From an uncultured Lachnospiraceae bacterium (lineage in GTDB: Bacteria > Bacillota > Clostridia > Lachnospirales > Lachnospiraceae): a stretch of DNA of 64,000 nt. The position numbers and the translations under genes were made by a program. Location of the stretch: assembly GCA_946182825.1 (NCBI GenBank), contig CAMGZH010000009.1:1-64000 (forward strand), read 5' to 3'. Shown here piece after piece: positions 1 through 7,812 of this stretch. The notes under the pieces are model-generated. The model made no database searches. It saw nothing but the letters and a program-made list of their open reading frames with translations, and was not told the DNA's origin. The stretch's first letter is position 1. Each line of letters begins with the position of its first letter.

Positions 1-51
1 TAAATTGTACAAGAAAGTACGCACGTGCGGGAGGTACTCGTTATGAAGCGC

Positions 52-402
52 TTACCCTATTCCGCAGCCACAGTATTCTTTATAAAGAGCTATTGCAACA
101 TCGCATCTATGCCTATATCTTTTGTATGGTGCAATGCTCATAAGAGAACAATTTCCTATATGCCTCCCATCGATTAAGGCAATAAGCATTAGTTCGCGTT
201 CTGCATCTATTTTTGCTTGCAGGAACTTTTCTTCATCCTCTTTTGTTATCGTGATTTCTTCAGGTTCCCTAATTAGATAAGGAGTTTCTGCGCTTGTTAC
301 CTTCAAATACTTGACCAAATCATCGGCATCCTCTGGTCTAGCATTTCTTAATATGATTGTTCTCCCAAGCTTGTCCTTAATAGATATTTCTCCAAATACC
401 AT
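52..402 (-). pseudogene. GNAT N-acetyltransferase, C-terminally truncated
   Basis: The 116 residues match the N-terminal half of a GNAT acetyltransferase of the RimJ type: an early R-N-A-R-P-E-D-A segment, then the beta strands ending in GNCSL and DVAIAL. The reading frame stops directly after Y-C-G-C-G-I-G, which is where the acetyl-CoA-binding loop (Q/R-x-x-G-x-G) would continue into a helix of some 50 residues. The 51 bp left in the window encode no recognisable GNAT continuation in any frame, so the gene was probably broken by a nonsense change or a junction at this point. A GAGGAG site lies 9 nt before the ATG. It is transcribed in the same direction as the neighbouring ASCH-GNAT gene, 42 bp away. 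Acetyl-CoA binding is probably lost. Confidence 0.6.
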
Positions 403-444
403 TTTCTATATCTCCTCATAATTTATACTGCAATACAATTTCTA

Positions 445-1446
445 TTATATGCAAATTCTATACCGTTCAAGATTTACATTATCGCACTCCAGGTATTTTG
501 TCTCAATATATTCTCCACCATTAGCCAAAATAGTCTTCCTGCTTGCAATATTCGTTGGCACACAACTAACGTATATTTCCTTAAATCCAAAAGCCGTTAA
601 AAAATCAAGAGACTTTGCAAGCATTCTTTTAGCATATCCTTTTTCCCTTTCTGATGGCCTAACAGAATAGCCAACATGACCTGTGAAGTCTTTCATACGC
701 TGGGTTAAAACGTTGTGAACCTGCATACAACCTACCATTTTCATATCGGATTTCCTAAATACCATAAGGACATTGCCCCTGGCACCATGTTCATCTGCAA
801 CTCTGCTCGGATTCGCCCAGCCTATACAATAGTCTACATATTCCTTTGGATCAGGCATTCTTTTCATAGAAAAGCATCCATCAAAACTTGAATCCACATC
901 CAGCATTTCCTGCCTATAAGCTGTGATTTCGTCTGCAAAAACCATTGAAGGTTCTATAAAAAGAAGTTCGTCGTCAACGGTAGTTTCTTTTCCCAAAGTA
1001 TATTCAAGAGAAAACTTCTCACATACAACTCTGGATTCTTCCGTAAATTCAATTCCGTCTTCCTTCGCTTCTTCTTCAAAAAACTCCTTATGCACCTCTC
1101 TCCAGTATTTAAGGGATCTATCACCCTCTCCTTCAGAATATGCGTGATAAGGAGGCACTTCATTAAACTTTCTTATGTATACATCGTAGTTTTTTATAAC
1201 GCATACAGCTTCATTCTTACTATTTAACAAAACGCTGTAATCACCTGCCTTAGGAAGCTCATCAAGAGCATCTTCTGCTTCGTATGCATCATAGAGACTA
1301 GCTGTGCCAAACTTCTTTCCCGCAAGGACTAGTCGGAGAAGGTCATCTCCTTCTTCATCTTCGCCAAAGCCCCACGCTTCATAAGGGGTATTTTTATCTA
1401 TTCCTTTTTTGGAGCAATATTCTATCCATAACTGTTCTGCCTTCAT
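445..1446 (-). CDS. ASCH domain-GNAT acetyltransferase fusion protein
   Basis: A 333-residue two-domain protein. Residues 1-150 resemble the YhfF-type ASCH domain: an N-terminal helix with Y-E-A-W-x-F-G, then G-x-K-x-x-T-A-S, then a strand with VCVIKNYDVY and a K-Y-W-R-E-V-H segment. ASCH domains are RNA-binding beta-barrels related to PUA domains. Residues 160-333 form a GNAT acetyltransferase domain with GCMQVHN, GHVGYSVRPSEREKGYAKRM (the acetyl-CoA loop) and a late N-x-A-S-R-K segment typical of this fold. GGAGG sits 5 nt before the ATG. It lies in the accessory segment beyond rpsI. The substrate is unknown; the fusion suggests acetylation of a nucleotide, an RNA-associated target or a small molecule, which is inference only. 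Confidence 0.75.
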   Translation of the reverse strand: MKAEQLWIEYCSKKGIDKNTPYEAWGFGEDEEGDDLLRLVLAGKKFGTASLYDAYEAEDALDELPKAGDYSVLLNSKNEAVCVIKNYDVYIRKFNEVPPYHAYSEGEGDRSLKYWREVHKEFFEEEAKEDGIEFTEESRVVCEKFSLEYTLGKETTVDDELLFIEPSMVFADEITAYRQEMLDVDSSFDGCFSMKRMPDPKEYVDYCIGWANPSRVADEHGARGNVLMVFRKSDMKMVGCMQVHNVLTQRMKDFTGHVGYSVRPSEREKGYAKRMLAKSLDFLTAFGFKEIYVSCVPTNIASRKTILANGGEYIETKYLECDNVNLERYRICI

Positions 1447-1775
1447 TTTTCCTCCATAAAAAAGCTATCATTGTACATTATTCCGCAATAATCTATTCAG
1501 AAATACTTATATTTTTACTTTTTTACTTTGCAGCAACTGTTTATAATTATACCTATATCTACCATCCTGTCCAATATTATGTGCATAAAACAAGGGCGTT
1601 TTCACGCCCCTGCCTACTGCAACTATCAGTTATTCATCTCTCAGGTCTTAGATTATTCCTATTAAGATTAGAATGTTTTGAAGGCCTTCCGCACAATCGA
1701 GTAGGCTGACTCCTACTTGATTTCAACTCCGTTTCACACCTCAAGGCAGAGCATTTCGGTGTTCTACACTCGCCC

Positions 1776-1811
1776 AAGTCCCCCTTGCAAGCGAGCTTGC
1801 AGGTGGGACTT
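1776..1811. repeat. Long hairpin, 17-bp arms
   Basis: Two 17-bp arms (1776-1792 and 1795-1811) are inverted complements with two mismatches and a 2-nt loop. There is no T-tract directly after either arm, so it is not an ordinary terminator. It lies in the mobile-looking segment, so it could be part of a transfer origin or an element end; no relaxase gene is visible in the window to support this. Confidence 0.55.
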
Positions 1812-1912
1812 AGGCTCGTTGTTATACAAAAAACACCCTAGGACAGATGTCCATATCCCGCAATGCCATTCGCAGACACTTCGTGTCTTGCTCATGTCGC
1901 GCCTTTTTTGAA

Positions 1913-2069
1913 ACAACGCGGCACCTCGATTCCGCTACGCTTCATCTCGGTCGCGACAGTCGTCGCGAAAAATCAAAAAAATAACGCCCTGAGAATGCAA
2001 GCATTCCAGGACGCAATTTTTCGATTTTTTGTTCCTCGTTGTTTCGCGAAGATTATCTCTTTGAGAACT
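1913..2069. repeat. 157-bp direct repeat, distal copy (putative attachment site)
   Basis: By direct comparison this segment is identical to 4229-4385, exactly 2316 bp away. Its right end (2053-2069) duplicates the last 17 bp of rpsI, including the stop codon, and it also carries a second copy of the rpsI terminator hairpin (1985-2014). A copy of a conserved gene's 3' end far from that gene is the usual mark left by site-specific integration of a mobile element. Confidence 0.85.
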
Positions 2070-2116
2070 TTTTCACTCTCTTAAATGCCTTGTTTTGGGC
2101 ATTTCTAGGGCGAGTT

Positions 2117-2138
2117 GCTGTTTACCTGCTGCGTACAG
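2117..2138. repeat. Two 11-bp GCTG repeats near element end
   Basis: GCTGTTTACCT (2117-2127) is followed directly by GCTGCGTACAG (2128-2138). Both resemble the three 11-bp repeats at 4124-4156 near the other end of the AbiE unit. They are placed where arm-type binding sites of tyrosine integrases occur, and that role is inferred. Confidence 0.5.
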
Positions 2139-2438
2139 TAGAAAGCTCAGGGCTACTGTATGCGGCTGGTGGCAACTTTAATCACCATTATTCTAGTTTC
2201 TTAATCTCCATTAACTCTATATAATACTTTTGAAATCCAAAAAGATTATACTCAATATCCGCTTCATACTTCTTTAATATACGATTGTTTATTTCCTGTT
2301 TGAACGCAAAACAAACGTATTATTTTACGTTCATCCAAATGAATTCCAAAACCTCATTATTCTTTACAAATTGCGTACTTTATACTCCCAAGGCTATTTT
2401 ATATAATTTTTAACACTTTTTTCACATCAAAAGCTCCT

Positions 2439-3239
2439 TCAAAGCGATTTAATAAACTCCAAATCCTTTTTGAGAACCGCCTCAACTGGCATATCAAGCC
2501 AGTTCTTACCAGATTTTGAAACAGAATCGACATAAGCCTTATTGCCAAAAACTCTTTCCACACGCTTAACAACATCATCCATTGTTGCTACGTTTCTAAG
2601 TGTTTCATCAGAAATGATATACTTGTCAATACAATCTCTAAGTTGTTCCTTGTCCACCTCATCGCTTAGATAGCAGATATCAAATACATCCTTGTACCTG
2701 GTCGATCTACTTGCAAAACGCACAAGTGATTTCAGTTTTTCTGTAATCATCTGAGCCTTGGAATTAATCAAAAGACTAACAGCATCTTCTTGAAATCCTA
2801 TATCAAAAGCATAATCTTCCTGCTCCAATGATAAATCAGCATGAACACCTATATCCATTTTTAGTGATAAAACTGTATCATCTGAATCCGTTATTGTTAT
2901 TGTGATTCTTTTTCCTTTGTAATCCTGATGATTTAGTTCAGTTATCTTGCCATCTATAGCAATAGACAGCCCATCTATACAATCAAGACGTTTAACAAAC
3001 TGCCCTATGGATTCATCAGATATCGAATATCTGATAAAATCAAGATCTATATCCTGCGTAGCACGTCTTGCATTCTTAGAAAGACTTCTCATTACAACTC
3101 CGCCCTTGATGGTTGCATTCCTCGCCATCCCACTTTCCGCAATTGCCTTGAGTACTATATCTTGGCAGAGCTTAGATTCTGCGTTTGCTTCGCTATACCC
3201 CTCTGTTTTTATCTTTTCCACCTCATCCCTTAAATCCAT
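2439..3239 (-). CDS. abiEii: AbiEii-type nucleotidyltransferase toxin (type IV TA system)
   Basis: The 266 residues show the nucleotidyltransferase core of the AbiEii/AbiGii toxin family: K-G-G at 45-47, then R-R-A-T-Q-D-I-D-L-D at 58-67, giving the acidic metal-binding residues D63 and D65. Further on are a K-x-x-S-L-V-R-F-A-S-R-S-T-R-Y-K-D-V-F-D-I segment (the K-x-R-D-x-x-D-I family pattern) and a helical C-terminus. Such toxins transfer nucleotides onto RNA targets and arrest growth, giving phage abortive infection. The ATG follows the AbiEi stop by 4 nt and uses a GGAGG inside the AbiEi end, so the two are translationally coupled. The length is near the family norm. It sits between the two att-like repeats as cargo. 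Confidence 0.85.
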   Translation of the reverse strand: MDLRDEVEKIKTEGYSEANAESKLCQDIVLKAIAESGMARNATIKGGVVMRSLSKNARRATQDIDLDFIRYSISDESIGQFVKRLDCIDGLSIAIDGKITELNHQDYKGKRITITITDSDDTVLSLKMDIGVHADLSLEQEDYAFDIGFQEDAVSLLINSKAQMITEKLKSLVRFASRSTRYKDVFDICYLSDEVDKEQLRDCIDKYIISDETLRNVATMDDVVKRVERVFGNKAYVDSVSKSGKNWLDMPVEAVLKKDLEFIKSL

Positions 3240-3243
3240 AAAA

Positions 3244-3786
3244 TCAAAGAACCTCCATCTGTATCTGATTCATAAGTGTATTACCATTTCGGAACATGTA
3301 GGCATAATCCTCAACAAGTCCAAAATCCATTTCCTCTACTATGCGCCTATAGTTTTGTATTATCTCTTTGTATAAATCAAATGGTATACTTTTTCTAAAG
3401 CGCATAAGTTCTATAAGCATCCTCTCCCTGTCATATATCCTAATACTCGAATTATTATACTTCATCTCAATTATGCCCGGCTCAAAAATATCATTTTTTA
3501 GAAAAGACTGTATTACTCTTTGATCCTTAATTCTTGAATCCTCTCGCCGAGTTGCAAGATGAAAATAATCCGGTATCACATCCGTAAGAGAATGGTAATA
3601 AAACGCACTTTTCCCGGTAAATACTGCCCTCGGAAATTTTCTTGTTATTATATCAAGATCCGAAACATTTCTTACAGTAGAATATACACCCTTTTCTTTC
3701 ATAAAGAGCTTTCCATTGCTCAGCTCTTTCTTTATCTTATAATCCGATCCATATTTTTCTATACATTCATTATATGTAAGAACCAT
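3244..3786 (-). CDS. abiEi: AbiEi-type antitoxin and autorepressor (type IV TA system)
   Basis: A 180-residue AbiEi-like antitoxin directly upstream of the AbiEii toxin. The N-terminus (residues 1-45) forms a small winged-helix-like region with YGSDYKIKKE and KEKGVYS. The core holds I-I-x-x-x-F-P-x-A-V-F-T-G-K-S-A-F-Y-Y-H-S-L-T-D, typical of these antitoxins, and D-R-E-R-M-L-I-E-L-M-R-F. The family represses its own promoter and protects from the toxin without direct complex formation. The ATG at 3786 was chosen because GGGAGG lies 7 nt upstream; a longer reading frame to 3846 has no such site. Direct and inverted TGTGTAT repeats upstream (3847-3944) may be its operator. Confidence 0.8.
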   Translation of the reverse strand: MVLTYNECIEKYGSDYKIKKELSNGKLFMKEKGVYSTVRNVSDLDIITRKFPRAVFTGKSAFYYHSLTDVIPDYFHLATRREDSRIKDQRVIQSFLKNDIFEPGIIEMKYNNSSIRIYDRERMLIELMRFRKSIPFDLYKEIIQNYRRIVEEMDFGLVEDYAYMFRNGNTLMNQIQMEVL

Positions 3787-3846
3787 ATTGTGCCTCCCTT
3801 GCTGAAGGTTTAGCGTATTAAAGCAATAACACACACGCATTAGCAT

Positions 3847-3944
3847 TTATGTGTATTTTCACTTTAATGGTACAACATCGCAGGGCATAAATCAATTAAT
3901 TTTTCAAGTATTCATACACACAACTGGTTGATTATGTGTATTTT
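3847..3944 (-). promoter_or_regulatory. Candidate AbiEi operator region
   Basis: TTATGTGTATTTT occurs twice in direct orientation (3847-3859 and 3932-3944). The distal copy forms an inverted repeat with ATACACA at 3914-3920 (arms ATACACA and TGTGTAT). The position between the likely promoter and the abiEi start fits the known autoregulation of AbiE operons by paired repeats. Binding is inferred. Confidence 0.4.
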
Positions 3945-4123
3945 TACTATATTATTCTTAATAAAAATGGAAAATTGTGTTTGCTCACCGATACCACATC
4001 TCTTGTTTTAGTGAGCAAATGTAGCTTACATGATATGTGAAATGAACTTGTATGGTTCGTACCAAGCTCGTAAAAACCTCGCTAACTACTCTACTCAAAC
4101 AAAATCCAAGACTAAATCATTTT

Positions 4124-4156
4124 GCTGTCTACCTGCTGTTTACTCGCTGTTTACGG
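4124..4156. repeat. Three tandem 11-bp GCTG repeats
   Basis: GCTGTCTACCT, GCTGTTTACTC and GCTGTTTACGG follow each other without gaps. They share the core GCTGTYTAC with the repeats at 2117-2138 near the other end of the unit. They are candidate arm-type sites for an integrase that is not encoded in the window. Confidence 0.55.
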
Positions 4157-4228
4157 TACAAAATTTTCTGCGTTTCACCGAGGCTGAATACAATTATAGA
4201 TAAAAGAAAAACCCCAGAAACACTGAGT

Positions 4229-4385
4229 ACAACGCGGCACCTCGATTCCGCTACGCTTCATCTCGGTCGCGACAGTCGTCGCGAAAAATCAAAAAAATAA
4301 CGCCCTGAGAATGCAAGCATTCCAGGACGCAATTTTTCGATTTTTTGTTCCTCGTTGTTTCGCGAAGATTATCTCTTTGAGAACT
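4229..4385. repeat. 157-bp direct repeat, rpsI-proximal copy (putative attachment site)
   Basis: Identical to 1913-2069. It runs from the abiE side through the rpsI terminator into the last 17 bp of rpsI (4369-4385, encoding the final residues and the stop). The coding end of rpsI is intact, as expected when an integrating element carries a copy of the gene end. Confidence 0.85.
4284..4330 (-). terminator. rpsI terminator
   Basis: A stem of 14 bp with minor mismatches (arms at 4301-4314 and 4317-4330) is followed on the minus strand by a run of T. It lies 38 bp after the rpsI stop. An identical copy sits at 1985-2014 in the distal repeat. Confidence 0.75.
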
Positions 4386-4761
4386 GTGGAGCTCTACGAG
4401 CCTTCTTAAGACCTGGCTTCTTACGCTCCTTCATACGAGGATCACGTGTAAGGAATCCAGCAGCCTTAAGAGCCGGACGATACTCAGCGTCTGCCTCAAC
4501 AAGGGCACGAGCGATACCGTGACGGATTGCACCAGCCTGACCAGTCATTCCACCGCCCTTAACATTAACTGCAACGTCGAACTTATCAACAGTGCTAGTC
4601 TCATTTAATGGCTGACGAACTACAACCTTTAATGTCTCAAGACCGAAGAAGTCATCAATGTCACGCTTGTTGATTGTGATCTTACCAGTACCTGGTGTAA
4701 GGTATACTCTAGCAACAGAAGACTTTCTTCTACCTGTTCCGTAATATCTGTTATTAGCCAA
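4369..4761 (-). CDS. rpsI: Small ribosomal subunit protein uS9
   Basis: A 130-residue S9 protein of normal length. It starts [18 protein letters not shown], has G-G-G[16 protein letters not shown], and ends with the basic tail R-x-P-Q-F-S-K-R whose last residues reach the ribosomal P site. The initiation codon is TTG, backed by AGGAGG 8 nt upstream and by the position of the conserved N-terminus. It is cotranscribed with rplM, 20 bp upstream. Its last 17 bp are duplicated at 2053-2069, making its 3' end a probable integration site. Confidence 0.98.
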   Translation of the reverse strand: MANNRYYGTGRRKSSVARVYLTPGTGKITINKRDIDDFFGLETLKVVVRQPLNETSTVDKFDVAVNVKGGGMTGQAGAIRHGIARALVEADAEYRPALKAAGFLTRDPRMKERKKPGLKKARRAPQFSKR

Positions 4762-4781
4762 TTTATTTTCCTCCTATACGA

Positions 4782-5213
4782 TTAAAAAGTAAGAGTCTCA
4801 GGCTTCTGAGCTTCATGCTTATGCTCTGGTCCTGCGTATACGAATAACTTCTTGTACATCTGGCGTCCAAGAGGTCCCTTTGGAAGCATTCCCTTAACAG
4901 CAAGCTCGATTACACGGTCTGGGTGCTTAGCGATCATCTCACGAAGGCTAGCTTCCTTCATACCGCCAACATAATCAGAATGGTGATAGTAAATCTTCTG
5001 ATCAAGCTTCTTACCAGTTACCTTAATCTTCTCAGCGTTAACAACGATTACGAAATCACCGCAGTCCTCATGAGGAGTGAAGATTGGCTTGTTCTTACCA
5101 CGAAGAACCTTAGCTACCTCAGATGCAAGGCGACCAAGTGTCATACCCTCAGCATCTACAACATACCATTTGCGGTCCACATTCTGTGGATTAGGCATAA
5201 AAGTGGTGTTCAT
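4782..5213 (-). CDS. rplM: Large ribosomal subunit protein uL13
   Basis: A 143-residue L13 protein, the usual bacterial length. The conserved segments are [33 protein letters not shown] and [17 protein letters not shown] stands 8 nt before the ATG. It is the first gene of the rplM-rpsI operon, transcribed from a consensus promoter at 5355-5383. Confidence 0.98.
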   Translation of the reverse strand: MNTTFMPNPQNVDRKWYVVDAEGMTLGRLASEVAKVLRGKNKPIFTPHEDCGDFVIVVNAEKIKVTGKKLDQKIYYHHSDYVGGMKEASLREMIAKHPDRVIELAVKGMLPKGPLGRQMYKKLFVYAGPEHKHEAQKPETLTF

Positions 5214-5347
5214 TGAATTTCCTCCTAAAAAATACTAATCACTTGCGACTCCACTACCGTAATGTCCGGACGATAGCTTGTCACGCGTTCTATTAGTTAA
5301 AGCAGGATCTCGGGGCTTATTGAAATTCTGCTCCTAAACTATATCAG
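5214..5347 (-). promoter_or_regulatory. 5' leader of rplM-rpsI, possible L13 autoregulatory leader
   Basis: About 130 nt separate the predicted transcription start from rplM. The leader can fold: AGCAG and CTGCT segments pair near its 5' end, and a GTCCGGAC palindrome lies further on. Firmicutes often carry an L13-binding leader at this place. No covariance check was possible, so only the position and folding potential support it. Confidence 0.35.
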
Positions 5348-5354
5348 CTCTACA

Positions 5355-5383
5355 ATTATAGACTACGCACCCTGGCGTGTCAA
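5355..5383 (-). promoter_or_regulatory. Sigma-A promoter of rplM-rpsI
   Basis: Perfect TTGACA (5378-5383) and TATAAT (5355-5360) hexamers with a 17-bp spacer on the minus strand. It lies just beyond the truA stop, so rplM-rpsI can be transcribed separately from the ECF-truA genes. Confidence 0.85.
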
Positions 5384-5400
5384 TGCATTTTTGCTGATTT

Positions 5401-6135
5401 CTAGTAATCAATCCGGAGAAGGATCAATCCTTCCGGCGGCGCTGTGGGACCGGAGCACTGCCGGTCCTTTGCCTCCAACGCATCCCCGATCATCGTCTCC
5501 GGCTCCAGACCTGCGCCTACCTTAATCAGGCTTCCTGCGATGATACGGATCTGGTTGTACAAAAATCCGTCTCCTTCCACATGGATGGTGATCACATCCT
5601 GTTCATCCCTTGTAACAGAGATCTGATAAATCGTTCTGACAAAAGAATCCGTCTGGGAATGAATGGATGCATAACTTGTAAAATCATGGGTTCCCACCAG
5701 AGCCTGGGCCGCCCGATCCATCTTCTCTGCATCCAATGCATGGTGATAGAAATAGGTATACCGCGCCAGAATCGGATCCGGGAAACGCCGGTTCAGAATC
5801 TTGTATTCGTAAGCTTTTCTTGTCTTCTGATACCTTGGATGAAAATCCGAAGGAACCTCCATTGACTCCTGGATCACAATGTCATCCGGAAGCCGCTGAT
5901 TCAAGGCATAGGAGATCTTTTCGGCTGGCATTCTGCTGTCCACATCAAAGACAGCCACATTCCCTCTGGCATGAACCCCGGAATCTGTCCGACTGGCTCC
6001 CATGGTCTGGATCGGTGTATGAAAAAGATCCGAAAGAGCCTTGTTTAATTCCTCCTGAATGGTGTCTCCGTTTGGCTGTACCTGCCACCCGCAGTAATTC
6101 GTTCCGTCGTAGGCTACAACTAATTTTACCCGCAT
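5401..6135 (-). CDS. truA: tRNA pseudouridine(38-40) synthase TruA
   Basis: The 244-residue protein converts uridines 38-40 in the tRNA anticodon stem to pseudouridine. The catalytic Asp is D51 within G-A-S-R-T-D-S-G-V-H-A. Other family segments are Y-D-G-T-N-Y-x-G-W-Q at the N-terminus, R-x-Y-E-Y-K-I, and F-L-Y-N-Q-I-R-I-I-A-G. Length is normal. It follows ecfT by 15 bp, the usual order in Firmicutes. Confidence 0.97.
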   Translation of the reverse strand: MRVKLVVAYDGTNYCGWQVQPNGDTIQEELNKALSDLFHTPIQTMGASRTDSGVHARGNVAVFDVDSRMPAEKISYALNQRLPDDIVIQESMEVPSDFHPRYQKTRKAYEYKILNRRFPDPILARYTYFYHHALDAEKMDRAAQALVGTHDFTSYASIHSQTDSFVRTIYQISVTRDEQDVITIHVEGDGFLYNQIRIIAGSLIKVGAGLEPETMIGDALEAKDRQCSGPTAPPEGLILLRIDY

Positions 6136-6150
6136 ATGTTTGAACCTTTT

Positions 6151-6951
6151 CTAGTAGAGGATTGCAACTGCAATACTTGCCGCAAAAACAAACAGGATCG
6201 CAACATATGCCACTGCATCGATCCTTCGGTAATGAAGGGGCTTCATCTTGGTTCTGCCCTCACCGCCGTGATAGCAACGGGCTTCCATGGCCAGGGCAAG
6301 ATCGTTCGCTCTGCGGAAGGCAGAAACAAACAGCGGTACCAGCAGAGGCACCATGGCCTTTGCCTTATTGACAAGACCCTTTTTTTCAAAATCCGCTCCT
6401 CTTGCCATCTGAGCCTTCATGATCTTATCCGTCTCTTCGATCAGAATCGGGATAAACCGGAGCGCAATGGACATCATCATAGCGATCTCATGAACCGGGA
6501 CATGGATATAATTCAACAACCGAAGGCTCTTTTCCAATCCGTCGGTCAGCTGGTTGGGCGTTGTTGTAAGCGTCATGATGCTCGTTCCGATGATCAGATA
6601 GGTCATGCGAAAAACCATCAGCAGGGCGGATTTGATTCCAGCCCATGACACGCTGATTTTCCACAGGGTAAAGGCCGCTTCTCCCGGTGTTAAAAACAGA
6701 TTGAAAGCTCCGGCGATCACCAGCAGTAAAACAATAGCTTTCAGTCCCCGCACCATGTAGGAAAAAGGCACCTTACTCAGAAAGATCACCGTTGCAAGAA
6801 CGACCGTCATAAGGGCAAACCCGGCCACATGGTCTGCCACAAACAGACAGATCACATACATCAGCGTTCCAAAAAGTTTCACTCTGGGATCCAGTCGATG
6901 TACCACCGAGTCCACCGGATAATATTGTCCTAACGTAATATCCTTTAACAT
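6151..6951 (-). CDS. ecfT: Energy-coupling factor transporter transmembrane protein EcfT
   Basis: The T component of the group II ECF transporter for vitamins and metals. The 266 residues contain several hydrophobic helices (for example residues 25-60 and 65-110) and the cytoplasmic coupling helices with S-I-A-L-R-F-I-P and A-R-G, then a second E-A-R motif; these engage the two ATPases. It lies between ecfA2 (9 bp) and truA (15 bp). No substrate-binding S component is encoded nearby, as expected for a module shared among many S components. Confidence 0.95.
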   Translation of the reverse strand: MLKDITLGQYYPVDSVVHRLDPRVKLFGTLMYVICLFVADHVAGFALMTVVLATVIFLSKVPFSYMVRGLKAIVLLLVIAGAFNLFLTPGEAAFTLWKISVSWAGIKSALLMVFRMTYLIIGTSIMTLTTTPNQLTDGLEKSLRLLNYIHVPVHEIAMMMSIALRFIPILIEETDKIMKAQMARGADFEKKGLVNKAKAMVPLLVPLFVSAFRRANDLALAMEARCYHGGEGRTKMKPLHYRRIDAVAYVAILFVFAASIAVAILY

Positions 6952-6960
6952 TTGCCTTCC

Positions 6961-7812
6961 TTACCTGTTTCCAAACACCCGCAGGATCTCCTGCTTTGCT
7001 TCTTCTACCGTTGTTGCCTGTGGATCCACCGGATATCCCTGATCGTACAGGTCATGCATCAGATAGGTCACCTGAGGCGCCGCCAGTCCGATCTCTTCAA
7101 GCTTCTTGTAATTTGCAAAAACCTCTCTAGGGGCTCCGTCAAACAACGGCGCTCCCTTTTCCATTACAATGATTCGGTCCACATAGTTAGCCACGTCCTC
7201 CATACTGTGAGAGACCAGAATGATCGTAATGCCACTTTTATCGTGCATCTCCCGAATCAGTCCCAGGATCTCGTCCCTTCCCTTGGGATCAAGTCCTGCC
7301 GTCGGCTCGTCCAGAATCAGAACCGCCGGTTTCATGGCGATCACGCCGGCGATGGCGGCTCTGCGCTTTTGTCCGCCGGACAGTTCAAAAGGCGACGCAT
7401 CATAGTTCTCCTCCGGGAATTTGACCTTCTGGAGTGCCTCAAAGGCGCGAAGGGTCGCCTGCTTGTCGTCCAATCCCTGGTTCTTCGGACCGTACTTTAC
7501 ATCCTCAAAGACCGTTGTCTCAAACAGCTGATGTTCCGGATACTGAAAAACCATTCCTACCTGGGTACGAAGCTCCTTCCGGTCATAATCCTTATCGTAA
7601 ATGTCCGCACCGTTATAATAAATGGTTCCGCTCGTCGCCTGAATCAATCCGTTCAAATGCTGTACAAGGGTGGACTTACCGGAACCGGTGTGACCGATGA
7701 TACCAATAAATTCCCCATCTTCAATTTTAAGATTAACATCATTTAATGCCTTCACCTCGTATCCGCTTCCGACACTGTAGGTGTAAGACACATGATCCAG
7801 GATCAATGACAT
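6961..7812 (-). CDS. ecfA2: Energy-coupling factor transporter ATPase EcfA2
   Basis: ABC ATPase of 283 residues. It has Walker [10 protein letters not shown], the signature L-S-G-G-Q-K-R-R, Walker [12 protein letters not shown] and the switch His in V-S-H-S-M-E-D. The C-terminus carries the extra helical region of ECF ATPases. It overlaps ecfA1 by 10 bp, which implies coupled translation and a heterodimeric ATPase. GGAGG lies 4 nt before the ATG. Confidence 0.95.
   Translation of the reverse strand: MSLILDHVSYTYSVGSGYEVKALNDVNLKIEDGEFIGIIGHTGSGKSTLVQHLNGLIQATSGTIYYNGADIYDKDYDRKELRTQVGMVFQYPEHQLFETTVFEDVKYGPKNQGLDDKQATLRAFEALQKVKFPEENYDASPFELSGGQKRRAAIAGVIAMKPAVLILDEPTAGLDPKGRDEILGLIREMHDKSGITIILVSHSMEDVANYVDRIIVMEKGAPLFDGAPREVFANYKKLEEIGLAAPQVTYLMHDLYDQGYPVDPQATTVEEAKQEILRVFGNR

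Larger units (their letters stand above)
1447..2438. other. Intergenic accessory segment with att-like repeat and hairpins
   Basis: This 992-bp stretch has no convincing complete gene. From left to right it holds: AT-rich sequence; a minus-strand terminator-like hairpin GGGCGT/ACGCCC at 1594-1609 followed by a T-rich tract; a long hairpin at 1776-1811; the first copy of the 157-bp repeat (1913-2069); two 11-bp GCTG repeats (2117-2138); and a 43-codon open stretch on the minus strand (2188-2319) that ends in a stop but has no usable start at its beginning, so it may be the tail of a lost gene. The rest is AT-rich with no recognised signal. Confidence 0.6.
3787..4228. other. Intergenic segment upstream of abiE
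   Basis: No gene is seen here. The part next to abiEi is an AT-rich promoter region with repeats (3847-3944). Further right are three 11-bp GCTG repeats (4124-4156), then the junction with the 157-bp repeat at 4229. Confidence 0.6.

Noticed and set aside
21-30. Ten-bp palindrome CGCACGTGCG near the window start.
   Set aside because: Too short and isolated to interpret at the edge of the window.
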